64,000 nucleotides of DNA from Cupriavidus taiwanensis LMG 19424 (GTDB lineage Bacteria; Pseudomonadota; Gammaproteobacteria; Burkholderiales; Burkholderiaceae), in the NCBI RefSeq assembly GCF_000069785.1, contig NC_010528.1:496001-560000 (forward strand), written 5' to 3'. Within the stretch, counting starts at the first letter, position 1; each line of letters begins with the position of its first letter. This document shows positions 1 through 9,209 of this stretch, piece after piece. A program made the translations under genes and the position numbers. Below the pieces are notes generated by a model, which was given only the letters and a program-made list of their open reading frames with translations, had not been told where the DNA came from and ran no database searches.

Positions 1-77
1 GCGCAGGCGGGAATCCGGCGTCTTCACGTCCCCTTTGGGGATAAAGTCACTGGGTTGCCGCCTGCGCGGGAACGACG
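1..77. repeat. Dispersed bipartite palindromic repeat, copy 1 (cut by window edge)
   Basis: This is the left-truncated first copy of the element seen again near 31.8, 35.0, 42.9, 44.0 and 53.3 kb. Each full copy has a GCGGGAA-type hairpin at each end in opposite orientation and an inner core ending in AAGTCACTGGG. Here the core contains a second small hairpin (GTCCCC/GGGGA). The bases after it, up to the chloride channel stop, hold a perfect 16-bp palindrome (CGCCTGCA/TGCAGGCG at 92-107) but no gene. Confidence 0.8.
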
Positions 78-165
78 GTGGATTAGCTGAGCGCCTGCAT
101 GCAGGCGGCGCAACCCGCCATTTTACCCTTGGATGGCACCTCGGTGCGGGCGCCGGGGCACACGC

Positions 166-1851
166 TCAGAACAAGCAGGATGCCTCTTGCAGCACGCGCT
201 GCTTGGACACCGTGCCCATCAATTCACGCCCGGCCGGGTCGCGCACCAGCGGGATGCGGTTGATGCCGTGCCCGGCGAACACTTCGAGGGCGTCGCGCAA
301 CCGCGAATCCGGCGTCAGCGCCGGGAAGTCGCGCTCGGCCAGCGCCAGCACATCGTCGGGTGCGCCCTCGCGCTGGGCGCGCTGCAAGGCATGGATCGAC
401 AGCGCACCCAGCAGGCGGCCGTCGGCCTGCACCAGGTAAAGGTAGCGGGTACCGGTCTCGGCGAACTTGTCGGCGGCGTCGGCCAGTGTGGCGTTGGGAT
501 CGAGCACGGTGTCGGTCGGGTCGCACAGGCCGGCCAGCGTCAGCGCGCGCGCATGCTCGGCGGCCGCCGATGCCTGCGCGCGCTCGGCGATCACGCTGTA
601 CAGCGACAGCGTCTGGCAGCGCGACGCGGTGTAGTACGCCGCCACCGCGCCGATCATCGACGGCAGCAGCAGCGCCGGCGCCAGCGTCATCTCGAACACC
701 ATCAGCACCGACATCAGCGGCGCCTGGCTGGTGGCCGCCAGGAAGGCGCTCATGCCCACCAGCGGCAGCAGCGGCGCGGCGCCCGCTGCCGAGCCCTGCA
801 TGCCGAGCGCCAGCAGCTGGCCCAGCGCCGCACCGACGAACAGCGACGGCGTGAACACGCCGCCGACCGCCCCGGAGCCCATGCTGATCACCGTGGCCGC
901 CAGCTTGGCCAGCAGCACGGCCGCCACCGGCACGCTCAGCGGCTGCTCCTGCAGCAGGGTCTGGATGGTGGAAAAACCGTTGCCGACGACCTCCGGCACC
1001 GCCATGGCCAGCACGCCGACCAGCGCGCCGCCCAGCGCCAGCCGCGCCACGGGCCCGCCCGGCAGAGCCGCGAAGCGGCTGCGCGCGAAGCCGGCCGCGC
1101 GCAGGAACAACGCCCCCGCGATGCCGGCGGCCACGCCCAGCGCCGCCGCGGCCAGCAGAATCTGCGGGCGCAGGTCCGGGGCGATATCGAGGCCGGGGTA
1201 GAGCGGCTGCAGCCCGCCGTGCCACTGGCTGACCATGGCGCCGGCAACCGAGGCCAGGAACAGCGGCATCAGGCGCTGCACCGCGAGCGCGCCGAACACC
1301 ACTTCGGCGACAAAGACCGCTGCGGAAAGCGGCGTGTGGTAGACAGTGGCCAGGCCCGCCGCTGCGCCGCAGGCGGTCAGCATGCGGCGCATGTTGGAGC
1401 CGCCGCCGCGCTCGATCCGAGTCGAGGGGAACAGCGACCCGCACAGCGCCGCCAGCTGGATCATCGCGCCTTCCTTGCCGACCGAGCTGCCACTGACGAT
1501 CGAAAAGAACGAAGACAGCGCACGCAGCAGGGTGATGCGCACCGGCAGCCGGCCGCTGCCGTTGGCGACCGCTTCCATATAGTCCGTGGCGCCGGGGTGG
1601 GTGCTGGCCAGGCGGTTGGCCAGCACCAGCAGGGCGCCCGCGAGCGCGCCGCCCACGGCGGGCACCACCACGCGCCAAGTCAGCGCCAGCGTGGCGAACA
1701 CCGTGACCACGTCGGCATGGCTGGAAAACAGCACGAAGCCCGCGCCGTCCAGCGCTTCCTTGAACAGGGTCGTGGCAATGGCGGCGCAGATCCCGACCGG
1801 GATGGCCGCGAGCAGTGTGACTTCCTGGTCTTCGAGGAAACGCAAGCGCAT
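166..1851 (-). CDS. clcB: ClC-family chloride channel/antiporter with C-terminal CBS domains
   Basis: Inner-membrane ClC protein moving chloride, possibly in exchange for protons. The membrane domain shows the ClC filter segments GKEGA and GGVFTP, with multiple hydrophobic helices over roughly the first 410 residues. The last 120 residues or so look like a CBS pair (a segment after PNATLADAAD and another ending GINRIPLV), which usually sense nucleotides. E. coli ClcB, at about 418 residues, lacks this tail. An in-frame ATG 66 bases further upstream (at 1917) would add 22 Pro/Ala/Arg-rich residues; I prefer the inner ATG because GGAAAG precedes it at good distance. It is divergent from rhlE. 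Confidence 0.85.
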   Translation of the reverse strand: MRLRFLEDQEVTLLAAIPVGICAAIATTLFKEALDGAGFVLFSSHADVVTVFATLALTWRVVVPAVGGALAGALLVLANRLASTHPGATDYMEAVANGSGRLPVRITLLRALSSFFSIVSGSSVGKEGAMIQLAALCGSLFPSTRIERGGGSNMRRMLTACGAAAGLATVYHTPLSAAVFVAEVVFGALAVQRLMPLFLASVAGAMVSQWHGGLQPLYPGLDIAPDLRPQILLAAAALGVAAGIAGALFLRAAGFARSRFAALPGGPVARLALGGALVGVLAMAVPEVVGNGFSTIQTLLQEQPLSVPVAAVLLAKLAATVISMGSGAVGGVFTPSLFVGAALGQLLALGMQGSAAGAAPLLPLVGMSAFLAATSQAPLMSVLMVFEMTLAPALLLPSMIGAVAAYYTASRCQTLSLYSVIAERAQASAAAEHARALTLAGLCDPTDTVLDPNATLADAADKFAETGTRYLYLVQADGRLLGALSIHALQRAQREGAPDDVLALAERDFPALTPDSRLRDALEVFAGHGINRIPLVRDPAGRELMGTVSKQRVLQEASCLF

Positions 1852-2150
1852 GGCGGCTTTCCGGGCAGGCGGGTCGACGTGCCGGCCCGTGGCGGCGGGG
1901 CGGGCGCAGGCCGTCATGATAGCGCAGCGCCACCCGCGCGCAGCCCATGTGCGCCGGCGCGCATGCGGGGCCGGATCCAGTGCAGAACCCGCCTGCGCCG
2001 GACTGGTACACTACCGCTCTTTCCTTCGCGGGCGGGCCGGTGCCCTGCCAGGCCGGCTTCCCGGCGTTCGCGTTCCGATTCCGATCGATTACAAGGAGCC
2101 ATCCGGCGTTTGGCGCACCGCGTGCGCAGCGATGGCCCAAGCAGCAATTC

Positions 2151-3701
2151 ATGTCTTTTTCTGAACTCGGCTTGTCCGAAAAGATTGTGCGTGCCGTAGC
2201 CGAACAGGGCTACACCACCCCGACTCCCATCCAGGCCCAGGCAATTCCCGCCATCCTCAAAGGCGGCGACCTGCTCGCCGGCGCCCAGACCGGCACCGGC
2301 AAGACCGCCGGCTTTACGCTGCCGATGCTGCAGCTGCTGTCCGAAACCGCGGCACGCCAGGCCGGCGGCGCCCAGCGCGGCGGCCGCGTGGCGGTGCGCG
2401 CGCTGGTGCTGACGCCCACACGCGAGCTGGCGGCGCAGGTCGAAGAGAGCGTGCGCAACTACGGCAAGTACCTGCGCCTGCGCTCGATGGTGATGTTCGG
2501 CGGGGTCGGCATCAACCCGCAGATCGAGCAGCTCAAGCGCGGCGTGGAGATCGTCGTGGCCACGCCGGGCCGCCTGCTGGACCATGTGTCACAACGCACC
2601 ATCGACCTGTCGCAGGTGGAACTGCTGGTGCTCGATGAAGCTGACCGCATGCTCGACATGGGCTTCATCCACGATATCCGCAAGATCCTCAACGTGCTGC
2701 CGGCCAAGCGCCAGAACCTTCTGTTCTCGGCGACGTTCTCGGACGACATCCGAGCGCTGGCCGACCGCCTGCTGAACAATCCCGCTTCGATCGAGGTGGC
2801 GCGGCGCAATACCACCGCCGAGACCGTGGACCAGCGCGTCTATCCGGTCGACCGCGAACGCAAGCGCGAGCTGCTGGCCCACCTGGTGCGCCAGCATGAC
2901 TGGCACCAGGTGCTGGTGTTCACGCGCACCAAGCATGGCGCCAACCGCCTGGCCGAGCAGTTGACCAAGGACGGCCTGTCGGCGCTGGCGATCCACGGCA
3001 ACAAGAGCCAGTCGGCGCGCACGCGGGCGCTGTCTGAATTCAAGGCCGGCACGCTGCGGCTGCTGGTGGCGACCGATATCGCCGCGCGCGGCATCGACAT
3101 CGACCAGCTCCCGCACGTGGTCAACTTCGACCTGCCCAACGTGCCCGAGGATTACGTCCACCGTATCGGCCGCACCGGCCGCGCCGGCGCCGAAGGCGAG
3201 GCGATCTCGCTGGTGTGCGTGGACGAACTGGGCCTGCTGCGCGACATCGAACGCCTGATCAAGCGCAAGCTCGAACAGACCGTGCTGCCGGGTTTCGAAG
3301 TCGACCCGAGCATCGCCCCCGAGCCGATCCAGAAGGGCCGCCAGCAGCGCGGCGGTGGCGGCCAGGGCCAGGGCCGCGGACGCGCCGAGGCACGTCCGGC
3401 GGGCGCTGGCGAGGGCGCGCAACGCCAGCGTCCCGCGCGCCAGGGGCAGGGCGCCCACGGTGGCGCGGGCACGCCGGGCGGTCAGCGCGGAAACGGCGCC
3501 GCCAACGGCAACCGTGCCGCCCAGCCCGCGGGCGCGCGCAACCCCGCGCCGCGCCGCGACGGGCAGGACCCGGCACGCCAGCAACGGGCCGCGGCCCAGC
3601 CCGCGCGCCAGCCGCACGACGCTGCGCCGGCACCCGCGCGCAACCGCCGTCCGGCGCCGCAGGCGGCGCTGCTGGGCGGCAGCCGCAAGCCGGCGCGCTA
3701 A
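2151..3701 (+). CDS. rhlE: DEAD-box ATP-dependent RNA helicase RhlE
   Basis: RNA helicase of the RhlE type, 516 residues, acting in ribosome assembly and RNA turnover. Visible motifs in order are the Q motif ([11 protein letters not shown]), Walker A (AQTGTGKT), PTRELA, the DEAD motif (VLDEADRM), SAT (LFSATFSDD), and the C-terminal ARGIDI and [10 protein letters not shown]. After about residue 390 the protein turns into a Gly/Arg/Gln/Ala-rich low-complexity tail, typical of RhlE C-termini that bind RNA non-specifically. The reading frame is open further upstream, but the ATG beginning [11 protein letters not shown] matches the family start. Confidence 0.95.
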   Translation: MSFSELGLSEKIVRAVAEQGYTTPTPIQAQAIPAILKGGDLLAGAQTGTGKTAGFTLPMLQLLSETAARQAGGAQRGGRVAVRALVLTPTRELAAQVEESVRNYGKYLRLRSMVMFGGVGINPQIEQLKRGVEIVVATPGRLLDHVSQRTIDLSQVELLVLDEADRMLDMGFIHDIRKILNVLPAKRQNLLFSATFSDDIRALADRLLNNPASIEVARRNTTAETVDQRVYPVDRERKRELLAHLVRQHDWHQVLVFTRTKHGANRLAEQLTKDGLSALAIHGNKSQSARTRALSEFKAGTLRLLVATDIAARGIDIDQLPHVVNFDLPNVPEDYVHRIGRTGRAGAEGEAISLVCVDELGLLRDIERLIKRKLEQTVLPGFEVDPSIAPEPIQKGRQQRGGGGQGQGRGRAEARPAGAGEGAQRQRPARQGQGAHGGAGTPGGQRGNGAANGNRAAQPAGARNPAPRRDGQDPARQQRAAAQPARQPHDAAPAPARNRRPAPQAALLGGSRKPAR

Positions 3702-3719
3702 GCAAAGCCGGCCGGCACC

Positions 3720-4766
3720 ATGCACCCGTCCGACGCCCCCGCCGACTCCGGTGTCCCCTATGCCGGCCTGACGCCGGAGCTGATGCTGGACGCGCTCGAG
3801 GGCGCCGGCCTGCGCCCCGACGGGCGCCTGCTGGCGCTCAACAGCTACGAGAACCGCGTCTGGCAGGTGGGTATCGAGGACGCTGCGCCGGTCATCGCCA
3901 AGTTCTATCGCCCGGGCCGCTGGACCGATGCGGCCATCCTGGAAGAACACGCCTTCGTGCAGCAACTGGCCGACGCCGAGGTCCCCGCCGTGCCCGCCAT
4001 GGCGCTGGCGCCGGGCGAGGCCGGTACGCTGCGGCATCACGCGGGCTTCCGCTTTGCCGTGTTCCCGCGCTGCGGCGGCCGCGAGCCGGCGCTGGACCGC
4101 GCCGATACGCTGACCTGGCTCGGCCGGTTCATCGGCCGCATCCATGCGCTGGGCGCGGCCCAGCCCTACCAGGCGCGTCCGGCACTGGACCTGCATACCT
4201 TCGGCATTGCCCCGCGCGACTGGCTGCTTGCCAGCGGCTGCATTCCGGCCGACCTGCTGCCCGCATGGCAGTCGGTGGCGCAACTGGCGCTGGACGGCGT
4301 ACAGCGCTGCTATGAGCGCGCCGGCGACGTGCGGCTGCTGCGCGTCCATGGCGACTGCCATCGCGGCAATGTGCTGTGGATCGACGAAGACGACGCGCGC
4401 GGCGGCGCCCATGGCGAGCCGGGCCCGCACTTCGTCGACTTCGACGACAGCCGCATGGCCCCCGCGATCCAGGATATCTGGATGCTGCTCGAGGGCGACC
4501 GCGCGGCAATGCAAGGCCAGCTGGCCGACATCGTCGCCGGCTACGAGGATTTTGCGGAATTCCGGACGCGCGAACTGTGGCTGGTGGAAGCGCTGCGCAC
4601 GCTGCGACTGCTGCACTACAGCGCGTGGCTCGCCAGCCGCTGGGCCGATCCCGCCTTTCCCGCCGCCTTCCCGTGGTTCGGCACGGCGCGCTACTGGCAG
4701 GACCGCATCCTGGAGCTGCGCGAACAGGTCGCGCTGATGGACGAAGCGCCCCTGTGGGGCGCCTGA
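3720..4766 (+). CDS. srkA: Stress response serine/threonine kinase SrkA (YihE/RdoA family)
   Basis: Cytoplasmic aminoglycoside-phosphotransferase-fold kinase of 348 residues, the usual size for SrkA/YihE. The family opening is clear (PYAGLTPELMLDALE), followed by the NSYENRVWQVG nucleotide-binding region, the lysine in VIAKFYRPGRW, the catalytic loop HGDCHRGNVLW and the metal-binding HFVDFDDSRM. In E. coli the protein protects stressed cells from programmed death through the Cpx pathway; the same role here is inferred. It begins 18 bases after the rhlE stop, so the two may be co-transcribed. It is convergent with the universal stress gene. Confidence 0.92.
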   Translation: MHPSDAPADSGVPYAGLTPELMLDALEGAGLRPDGRLLALNSYENRVWQVGIEDAAPVIAKFYRPGRWTDAAILEEHAFVQQLADAEVPAVPAMALAPGEAGTLRHHAGFRFAVFPRCGGREPALDRADTLTWLGRFIGRIHALGAAQPYQARPALDLHTFGIAPRDWLLASGCIPADLLPAWQSVAQLALDGVQRCYERAGDVRLLRVHGDCHRGNVLWIDEDDARGGAHGEPGPHFVDFDDSRMAPAIQDIWMLLEGDRAAMQGQLADIVAGYEDFAEFRTRELWLVEALRTLRLLHYSAWLASRWADPAFPAAFPWFGTARYWQDRILELREQVALMDEAPLWGA

Positions 4767-4817
4767 AGCCTGCCCGGACGGGGGCGCCGTTGCGGCACCG
4801 CCCCTCCGTGTGGGTGC

Positions 4818-5258
4818 TTAACCTTTCTTTTCCGGTGTCTTGACCAGCACCACCGGGCAGTCCGCCTGGGCCAGCACCCGGCCCGCCACCGAACCGATCA
4901 CGGCATCGAAGAACGACCCGCGCCCGTGCGTGCCCATCACGATGGCGGCGGCGTCGACCGAATTCGCATAGGCGACGATGCGCTCGGGCGCGAAGCCATG
5001 CAGCGCGTGCCGCTCGAAGGGTACATTGGCCGCGGCGAGGATGTCGCAGACCGCTGCCATCGCCTTGTCGCTGGCTTCCTTGTGCCAGTCGTCGATGGTT
5101 TCCTTGCTGACAAAGGCGCGCACCTGGCCGCTCACTTCAGGCGCCACATGCACGACATGCACGGTGAAGCCGTTCTGCAGCAGCTTGCCTTCGGCGATAA
5201 AGCGCGCCGCGGCGTCGCTGAAGGCCGAGCCGTCGGTGGCGAGGACGATATTGGTCAT
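4818..5258 (-). CDS. Universal stress protein, UspA family
   Basis: Small cytoplasmic stress protein of 146 residues with a single Usp fold. It starts MTNIVLATDGSAFS, and near the C-terminus has the ATP-binding pattern G-x2-G-x9-G-S (GTHGRGSFFDAVIGS) followed by a hydrophobic strand ending CPVVLVK. The ATG chosen has AGGAG at a good distance; a longer frame exists but begins in non-coding-like sequence. The upstream region carries a partial FNR/ANR-like site, which would fit control of such genes by low oxygen. Confidence 0.9.
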   Translation of the reverse strand: MTNIVLATDGSAFSDAAARFIAEGKLLQNGFTVHVVHVAPEVSGQVRAFVSKETIDDWHKEASDKAMAAVCDILAAANVPFERHALHGFAPERIVAYANSVDAAAIVMGTHGRGSFFDAVIGSVAGRVLAQADCPVVLVKTPEKKG

Positions 5259-5607
5259 GGCGGGATCTCCTGGATGGGGGCTGTCGGCAAGCGCCGCGGC
5301 CATGTGGCCGCAACGCCATCTGGGACCATCTTGCCCCCTAGTGTCCTGCCAGGATGCGATTCAGATCAAGTCGGATCGGATTTGTCCGATTTTCGGTGCG
5401 ATAACCGGTTGGCCGCTCCCTGTCGGATTGCGTCAATCCGGCTGAAGCATTTGGCCATTGCCCCGTCAACGCGGCGGCGCGTAGCATGCTCCCGAGCCCC
5501 GCGGCCAGCATGGCCCGCCCGTGCGGCGCAGGGCAGACCGACCCCACCCCCAATGCAAGCCGCCTCGCGCCCTGGCGCGCGCAGGCGGCGAACCGGAGAC
5601 AACCATC
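5259..5607. other. Intergenic region between divergent usp and CoA-transferase genes
   Basis: About 350 bases with no gene. It has noticeably lower GC than its neighbours between about 5350 and 5420. It must hold both outward promoters; I can point only to one FNR-like palindrome (listed separately) and to short repeats of TCGGATCGGA and its inverse around 5371-5395 that could be a further operator. Confidence 0.5.
5356..5369 (-). promoter_or_regulatory. Possible FNR/ANR-like box upstream of the universal stress gene
   Basis: Read on the minus strand the site is TTGAT-CTGA-ATCGC, matching the TTGAT-N4-ATCAA consensus at 8 of 10 fixed bases. Its centre lies about 104 bases before the start codon, compatible with a class II activator position if the 5' leader is about 60 bases. 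This is a hand match to one site only. Confidence 0.3.
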
Positions 5608-6675
5608 ATGAGTGAGCGCGGCAACCTGCTGCCCCTGCGCGGTATCAAGGTCGTGGAATTCGAAGGCATCGGCCCAGGTCCCCTGTGCGGCGCCATGCTG
5701 GCCGGCCTGGGTGCTGAAGTCACGCTGGTGACCCGGCCGGTGGCCCCCGACGCGCGGCGCATCCTGCGCGGCCAGTCCGTGCCTGCCGAGATGGAGCTGG
5801 AGCATGGCAAGCGCGTGGTGCAGCTGAACCTGAAGGCGCCCGAAGACGTCGCCGCCGCGCTGGAGCTGGTGGCCGGCGCCGATGCGCTGATCGAGGGCCT
5901 GCGTCCCGGCGCGATGGAGCGCCTGGGGCTGGGCCCCGGGGCCTGCCATGCCCGCAATCCGCGCCTGGTGTACGGCCGCATGACCGGCTGGGGCCAGACC
6001 GGCCCGCTGTCGCAGAGCGCGGGCCATGACCTCAACTACATCGCGCTGACCGGCCTGCTGTCGATGGCCGCGCGCGAAGGCAGCCTGCCGATGGTGCCGC
6101 CGACCGTGATGGGCGATGCCACCGGCGCGCTCGGGCTGGCGTTCGGCATCACCAGCGCCATCCTCAGCGCGCGCGCCAGCGGCGAGGGCTGCGTGGTCGA
6201 TGCCGCCATCACCGACATCGTCGCCATGCTCGGCTCGCTGGTGCAGGTGTCGCGCGCGGCGGGCACGCTGGGCGGCCCGCAGCCGAGCCCGTTCCATGAC
6301 TCGCCGTTCTATGACGTGTTCCCGTGTGCGGACGGGCGCGCCATCACCCTCGGCGCGCTGGAGCCGCAGTTCTACCGCGAACTGCTCGAGCGGCTGGCGC
6401 TGACCGACATCGACCCGGCCGCGCAGTACGACCGCGCGCAGTGGCCGGCGGTGAAGGCCCGCATCGCCGCGACCATTGCCAGCCAGCCCAGCACCCACTG
6501 GGAGTCCGTGCTGGGTGGCACCGACGTGTGCTTCGCGCGGGTGCTGACGCTGGACGAGGCCGCGCGTCATCCGCACAACCAGGCGCGCGGCACGTACCGC
6601 CTCTATCGGCAGGGCGAGCGCGAGGTGCCGCGCTCCGCTCCCGCGCCGCGCTTCCTGCCTGCCGGGACGGAATGA
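5608..6675 (+). CDS. Class III CoA-transferase family protein, alpha-methylacyl-CoA racemase-like
   Basis: Protein of 355 residues in the CaiB/BaiF/AMACR family, a size typical of the racemases. It opens with LRGIKVVEFEGIGPGPLCG. The racemase-type active-site neighbourhoods are present: GHDLNYIALTG (His and Asp) and a VMGDATGA segment at the position of the usual ADFGGG loop. AMACR enzymes interconvert (2R)- and (2S)-methylacyl-CoA thioesters in branched fatty acid or sterol side-chain breakdown. The ATG at MSERGNLLPLRG was chosen over the longer open frame because family homology begins there. No neighbouring catabolic genes help define the substrate; a CoA transferase role remains possible. 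Confidence 0.85.
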   Translation: MSERGNLLPLRGIKVVEFEGIGPGPLCGAMLAGLGAEVTLVTRPVAPDARRILRGQSVPAEMELEHGKRVVQLNLKAPEDVAAALELVAGADALIEGLRPGAMERLGLGPGACHARNPRLVYGRMTGWGQTGPLSQSAGHDLNYIALTGLLSMAAREGSLPMVPPTVMGDATGALGLAFGITSAILSARASGEGCVVDAAITDIVAMLGSLVQVSRAAGTLGGPQPSPFHDSPFYDVFPCADGRAITLGALEPQFYRELLERLALTDIDPAAQYDRAQWPAVKARIAATIASQPSTHWESVLGGTDVCFARVLTLDEAARHPHNQARGTYRLYRQGEREVPRSAPAPRFLPAGTE

Positions 6676-6795
6676 CGATGCCGCTTGCCTGACGCTGCAG
6701 GCACCTGACGCCAGCCGCGTCATCGAAGGAAAAGCCTGACTCTCGTGCAGAATCTGCTGCGCCTGCGCAGTGAGAATTCGGCGCATCAAGGCCAC

Positions 6796-6863
6796 TCAGG
6801 GCCCTTAACCTTGGCATAGCCAGTCGCCTGGCCAATTCCTCGCCAGTTGTTAAGGAGCCCTGA
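6796..6863 (+). promoter_or_regulatory. Long stem that would cover the ribosome binding site of the next gene
   Basis: TCAGGGCCCTTAAC at 6796-6809 is complementary to GTTAAGGAGCCCTGA at 6849-6863 over 14 base pairs with one bulged A. The second arm contains the Shine-Dalgarno AAGGAG and ends one base before the TTG start codon. The 39-base loop has its own short pairing (TTGGC with GCCAA). In an mRNA that includes both arms, translation would be occluded. Confidence 0.5.
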
Positions 6864-6864
6864 A

Positions 6865-7491
6865 TTGCCACCAGTGCTGATCGTCGACGAACCCTCCAGG
6901 TTCCGCACCTTGTTATGCGCTGACCTCGTCGCCGAATTCGACGGCGACGCGGTCCTGGAAACGGATGGCGTCCGCGAGGGATACCGCCTCGCGCGCGAAC
7001 ACCGGCCCGGCCTGGTGCTGGTCGATGTCGAACGCTTCGGCAATGCCGGCATCGACTTCGTCCGCAGGGTGGTAGCCACGCTGCCCGGCGTGCCGCTGCT
7101 GGTCCTGTCCGGCAACGACACTGCCCAGGCGCCGGTGCGGGCACTGCGCGCCGGCGCGCACGGTTTCGTGGCCAAGCAGCGCGGCGTCGAAGACGTCATG
7201 CAGGCCGTGCGCGGCGTGCTGAGCGGCTACCTGGTGTTTCCGCTGCAGACGCTCGAGACCGTGCGCCAGCTCGGCGAGCAGCAGCAGGCCGGCCTGCCGC
7301 GGCTGAGCAACCGCGAGATCACCATCCTCCAATACCTGGCGCGCGGACATTCCAACAAGGCAATTGCCGCGCAACTGCTGATCAGCAGCAAGACGGTCAG
7401 CACGCACAAGGCCAATATCATGGCCAAGCTGCATGTGGGCTCGCTGGTCGAAATGGTGGACTACGCGCGCCGGCACCAGCTGGTGTGGTGA
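6865..7491 (+). CDS. Orphan NarL/FixJ-type response regulator
   Basis: Two-domain regulator of 208 residues. The receiver domain (about 1-115) has the acidic pair D8/E9, phospho-acceptor D54 (VLVDVERF), S82 (LVLSGND) and K104 (FVAKQRG), so it should be phosphorylatable. The C-terminal LuxR-type helix-turn-helix begins LSNREITILQYLARG and includes KTVSTHKANIMAKL. I chose the TTG start at 6865 because AAGGAG sits 7 bases before it and homology starts at PPVLIVDEP; an earlier TTG at 6847 has no such site. No sensor kinase gene is adjacent, so its partner is unknown. The start region lies in a strong potential stem. Confidence 0.88.
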   Translation: MPPVLIVDEPSRFRTLLCADLVAEFDGDAVLETDGVREGYRLAREHRPGLVLVDVERFGNAGIDFVRRVVATLPGVPLLVLSGNDTAQAPVRALRAGAHGFVAKQRGVEDVMQAVRGVLSGYLVFPLQTLETVRQLGEQQQAGLPRLSNREITILQYLARGHSNKAIAAQLLISSKTVSTHKANIMAKLHVGSLVEMVDYARRHQLVW

Positions 7492-7584
7492 GCGCCACCT
7501 GGCGGGTTTGCCGCGCCATGCCGCGCCCGTCAGCCATCGCAGGTAGACTGTGGGCATCTGTGACGAATCCGAGCTATCCGCCCG

Positions 7585-9174
7585 ATGCCCCAGACCCTGA
7601 ATGCAGCCGTACGGCGCCTCGGCGCTGTCGCCATTGCCTGCGCCACGTGGCTTGCCGTGCCCGCCTTCGCCAGCGAGCCGATGTGGTTCGTGCAGGGCCG
7701 GCCCGTGCCGGAGGCCCGGCAGGCGGTGGACGCGCTGGCCGCCGTCACCGCCGATGGCCTCGATCCCCGCGACTACGATGCCGAAGCCCTGCGCCAGGCT
7801 GTGACCCAGGCCGCCCAGGGCCCGGCGTTGCCACCCGATGCCGCGGCGCGGCTGGATGCGGCGCTGACCGCCGCCATGGAGCGGATGCTGTCCGACCTGC
7901 ATGGCGGCCGCATCAATCCGCGCGCGGTCCATGCCAATTTTGCGCCACCGGCGGAACGGCCCTTCGATGCCGCCACCTGGCTGCGCGACGCCGTCGCCCA
8001 GCATCGCCTGCCCGATGCCATCCGCCAGGCGGCACCCACCTTCCCGCTGTACGGCACACTGCGCCAGGCCCTGGCCCGCTACCGCGACATCGCCCGGCAG
8101 CCGGTGTGGCAACAGCCGCTGCCGCCGCTACCGGCCAGCAAGCTGACGCCGGGCCAGCCGTGGGCCGGTGCCGCCGCACTGACCGCGCGCCTGGTGGCGC
8201 TGGGCGACCTGCCGGCGGGTACGCAGCCGCCGGCGCGCTACGAGGGCGCGCTGGTCGACGGCGTCAAGGCCTTCCAGTCGCGCCACGGCCTGCAGGCCGA
8301 CGGCGTGATCGGCGCGGCCACGCTGGCGCAGCTGAACCTGCCCATCGCCGACCGCGTGCGGCAAATCGAACTGACCATGGAGCGCCTGCGCTGGACCCCG
8401 CTGGACGGCCCACGCATGATCGTGGTCAACGTGCCGGAGTTCATGCTGCGCGCCTATGAAATCCGCGACGGCAAGCTCGATATCAAGCTGGAGATGAAGG
8501 TGATCGTCGGCAAGGCGCTCGACACGCGCACGCCGCTGTTCGAGGAGGACATGCGCTATATCGAGTTCAGCCCGTACTGGAACATCCCGCCGTCGATCGC
8601 GCGCCGCGAGACGGTGCCGCGGCTGCGCCGCGATCCGGGGTATTTCAGCCGGCAGGGCCTGGAGTTCGTGGGCGGCGACGGCAAGGCCGTGACCACGCTG
8701 TCCGAGGAGAACCTGGATGCGGTGCTGAACGGCAGCCTGCGCATCCGCCAGCGGCCCGGCCCGCTCAACGCGCTGGGGGACATCAAGTTCGTGTTCCCCA
8801 ACAACGAGAACATCTACCTGCACCACACGCCGTCCCCACAGTTGTTCAAGCGCGACCGGCGCGACTTCAGCCACGGTTGCATCCGCGTGGAAGCCCCAGT
8901 AGCGCTGGCGCAGTTCGTGTTGCACGATATGCCGGACTGGAACGAAGCCCGCATCCGGGAAGCGATGGCGCGAGGCAAGTCGAATACGGTGCGCCTGCAG
9001 CAGCCGTTGCCGGTGGTGCTGGCTTACGGCACGGTCATCGCGCGCGCCGATGGTCGTGTATCCTTCCAGCCTGACATCTACGGTCACGACAAATTGCTGG
9101 ACAAGGCGCTGCGGCAACGCACCGGGCGCCCCCAGCCGCGCGCTATTGCAAGCGCCTCCGGCGCCATCCATTAA
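7585..9174 (+). CDS. L,D-transpeptidase, YcbB/LdtD type
   Basis: Periplasmic peptidoglycan cross-linking enzyme of 529 residues. It has an N-terminal signal peptide (hydrophobic segment ending VPAFAS), a scaffold region, a peptidoglycan-binding helical domain around residues 215-250 (VDGVKAFQSRHGLQADGVIG), and a YkuD catalytic domain with the signature DFSHGCIRVE, catalytic Cys432. This layout is that of E. coli LdtD (YcbB), which makes 3-3 cross-links between meso-diaminopimelate residues. The next gene, 35 bases downstream, encodes the MepK-type hydrolase, as the pair is also arranged in E. coli. Confidence 0.92.
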   Translation: MPQTLNAAVRRLGAVAIACATWLAVPAFASEPMWFVQGRPVPEARQAVDALAAVTADGLDPRDYDAEALRQAVTQAAQGPALPPDAAARLDAALTAAMERMLSDLHGGRINPRAVHANFAPPAERPFDAATWLRDAVAQHRLPDAIRQAAPTFPLYGTLRQALARYRDIARQPVWQQPLPPLPASKLTPGQPWAGAAALTARLVALGDLPAGTQPPARYEGALVDGVKAFQSRHGLQADGVIGAATLAQLNLPIADRVRQIELTMERLRWTPLDGPRMIVVNVPEFMLRAYEIRDGKLDIKLEMKVIVGKALDTRTPLFEEDMRYIEFSPYWNIPPSIARRETVPRLRRDPGYFSRQGLEFVGGDGKAVTTLSEENLDAVLNGSLRIRQRPGPLNALGDIKFVFPNNENIYLHHTPSPQLFKRDRRDFSHGCIRVEAPVALAQFVLHDMPDWNEARIREAMARGKSNTVRLQQPLPVVLAYGTVIARADGRVSFQPDIYGHDKLLDKALRQRTGRPQPRAIASASGAIH

Positions 9175-9209
9175 GGGCGCCGCACCCGGCACATTCAAGA
9201 GGAAGTACC

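Noticed and set aside
92..107. Perfect 16-bp palindrome CGCCTGCA/TGCAGGCG
   Set aside because: No T-run, no known regulator match; may be part of a terminator for the chloride channel gene but not supportable.
133..2199. Long plus-strand ORF of 688 residues opposite the chloride channel gene
   Set aside because: Arg/Gln/His-rich composition typical of the antisense frame in GC-rich DNA; the minus strand encodes a clear ClC protein over the same bases.
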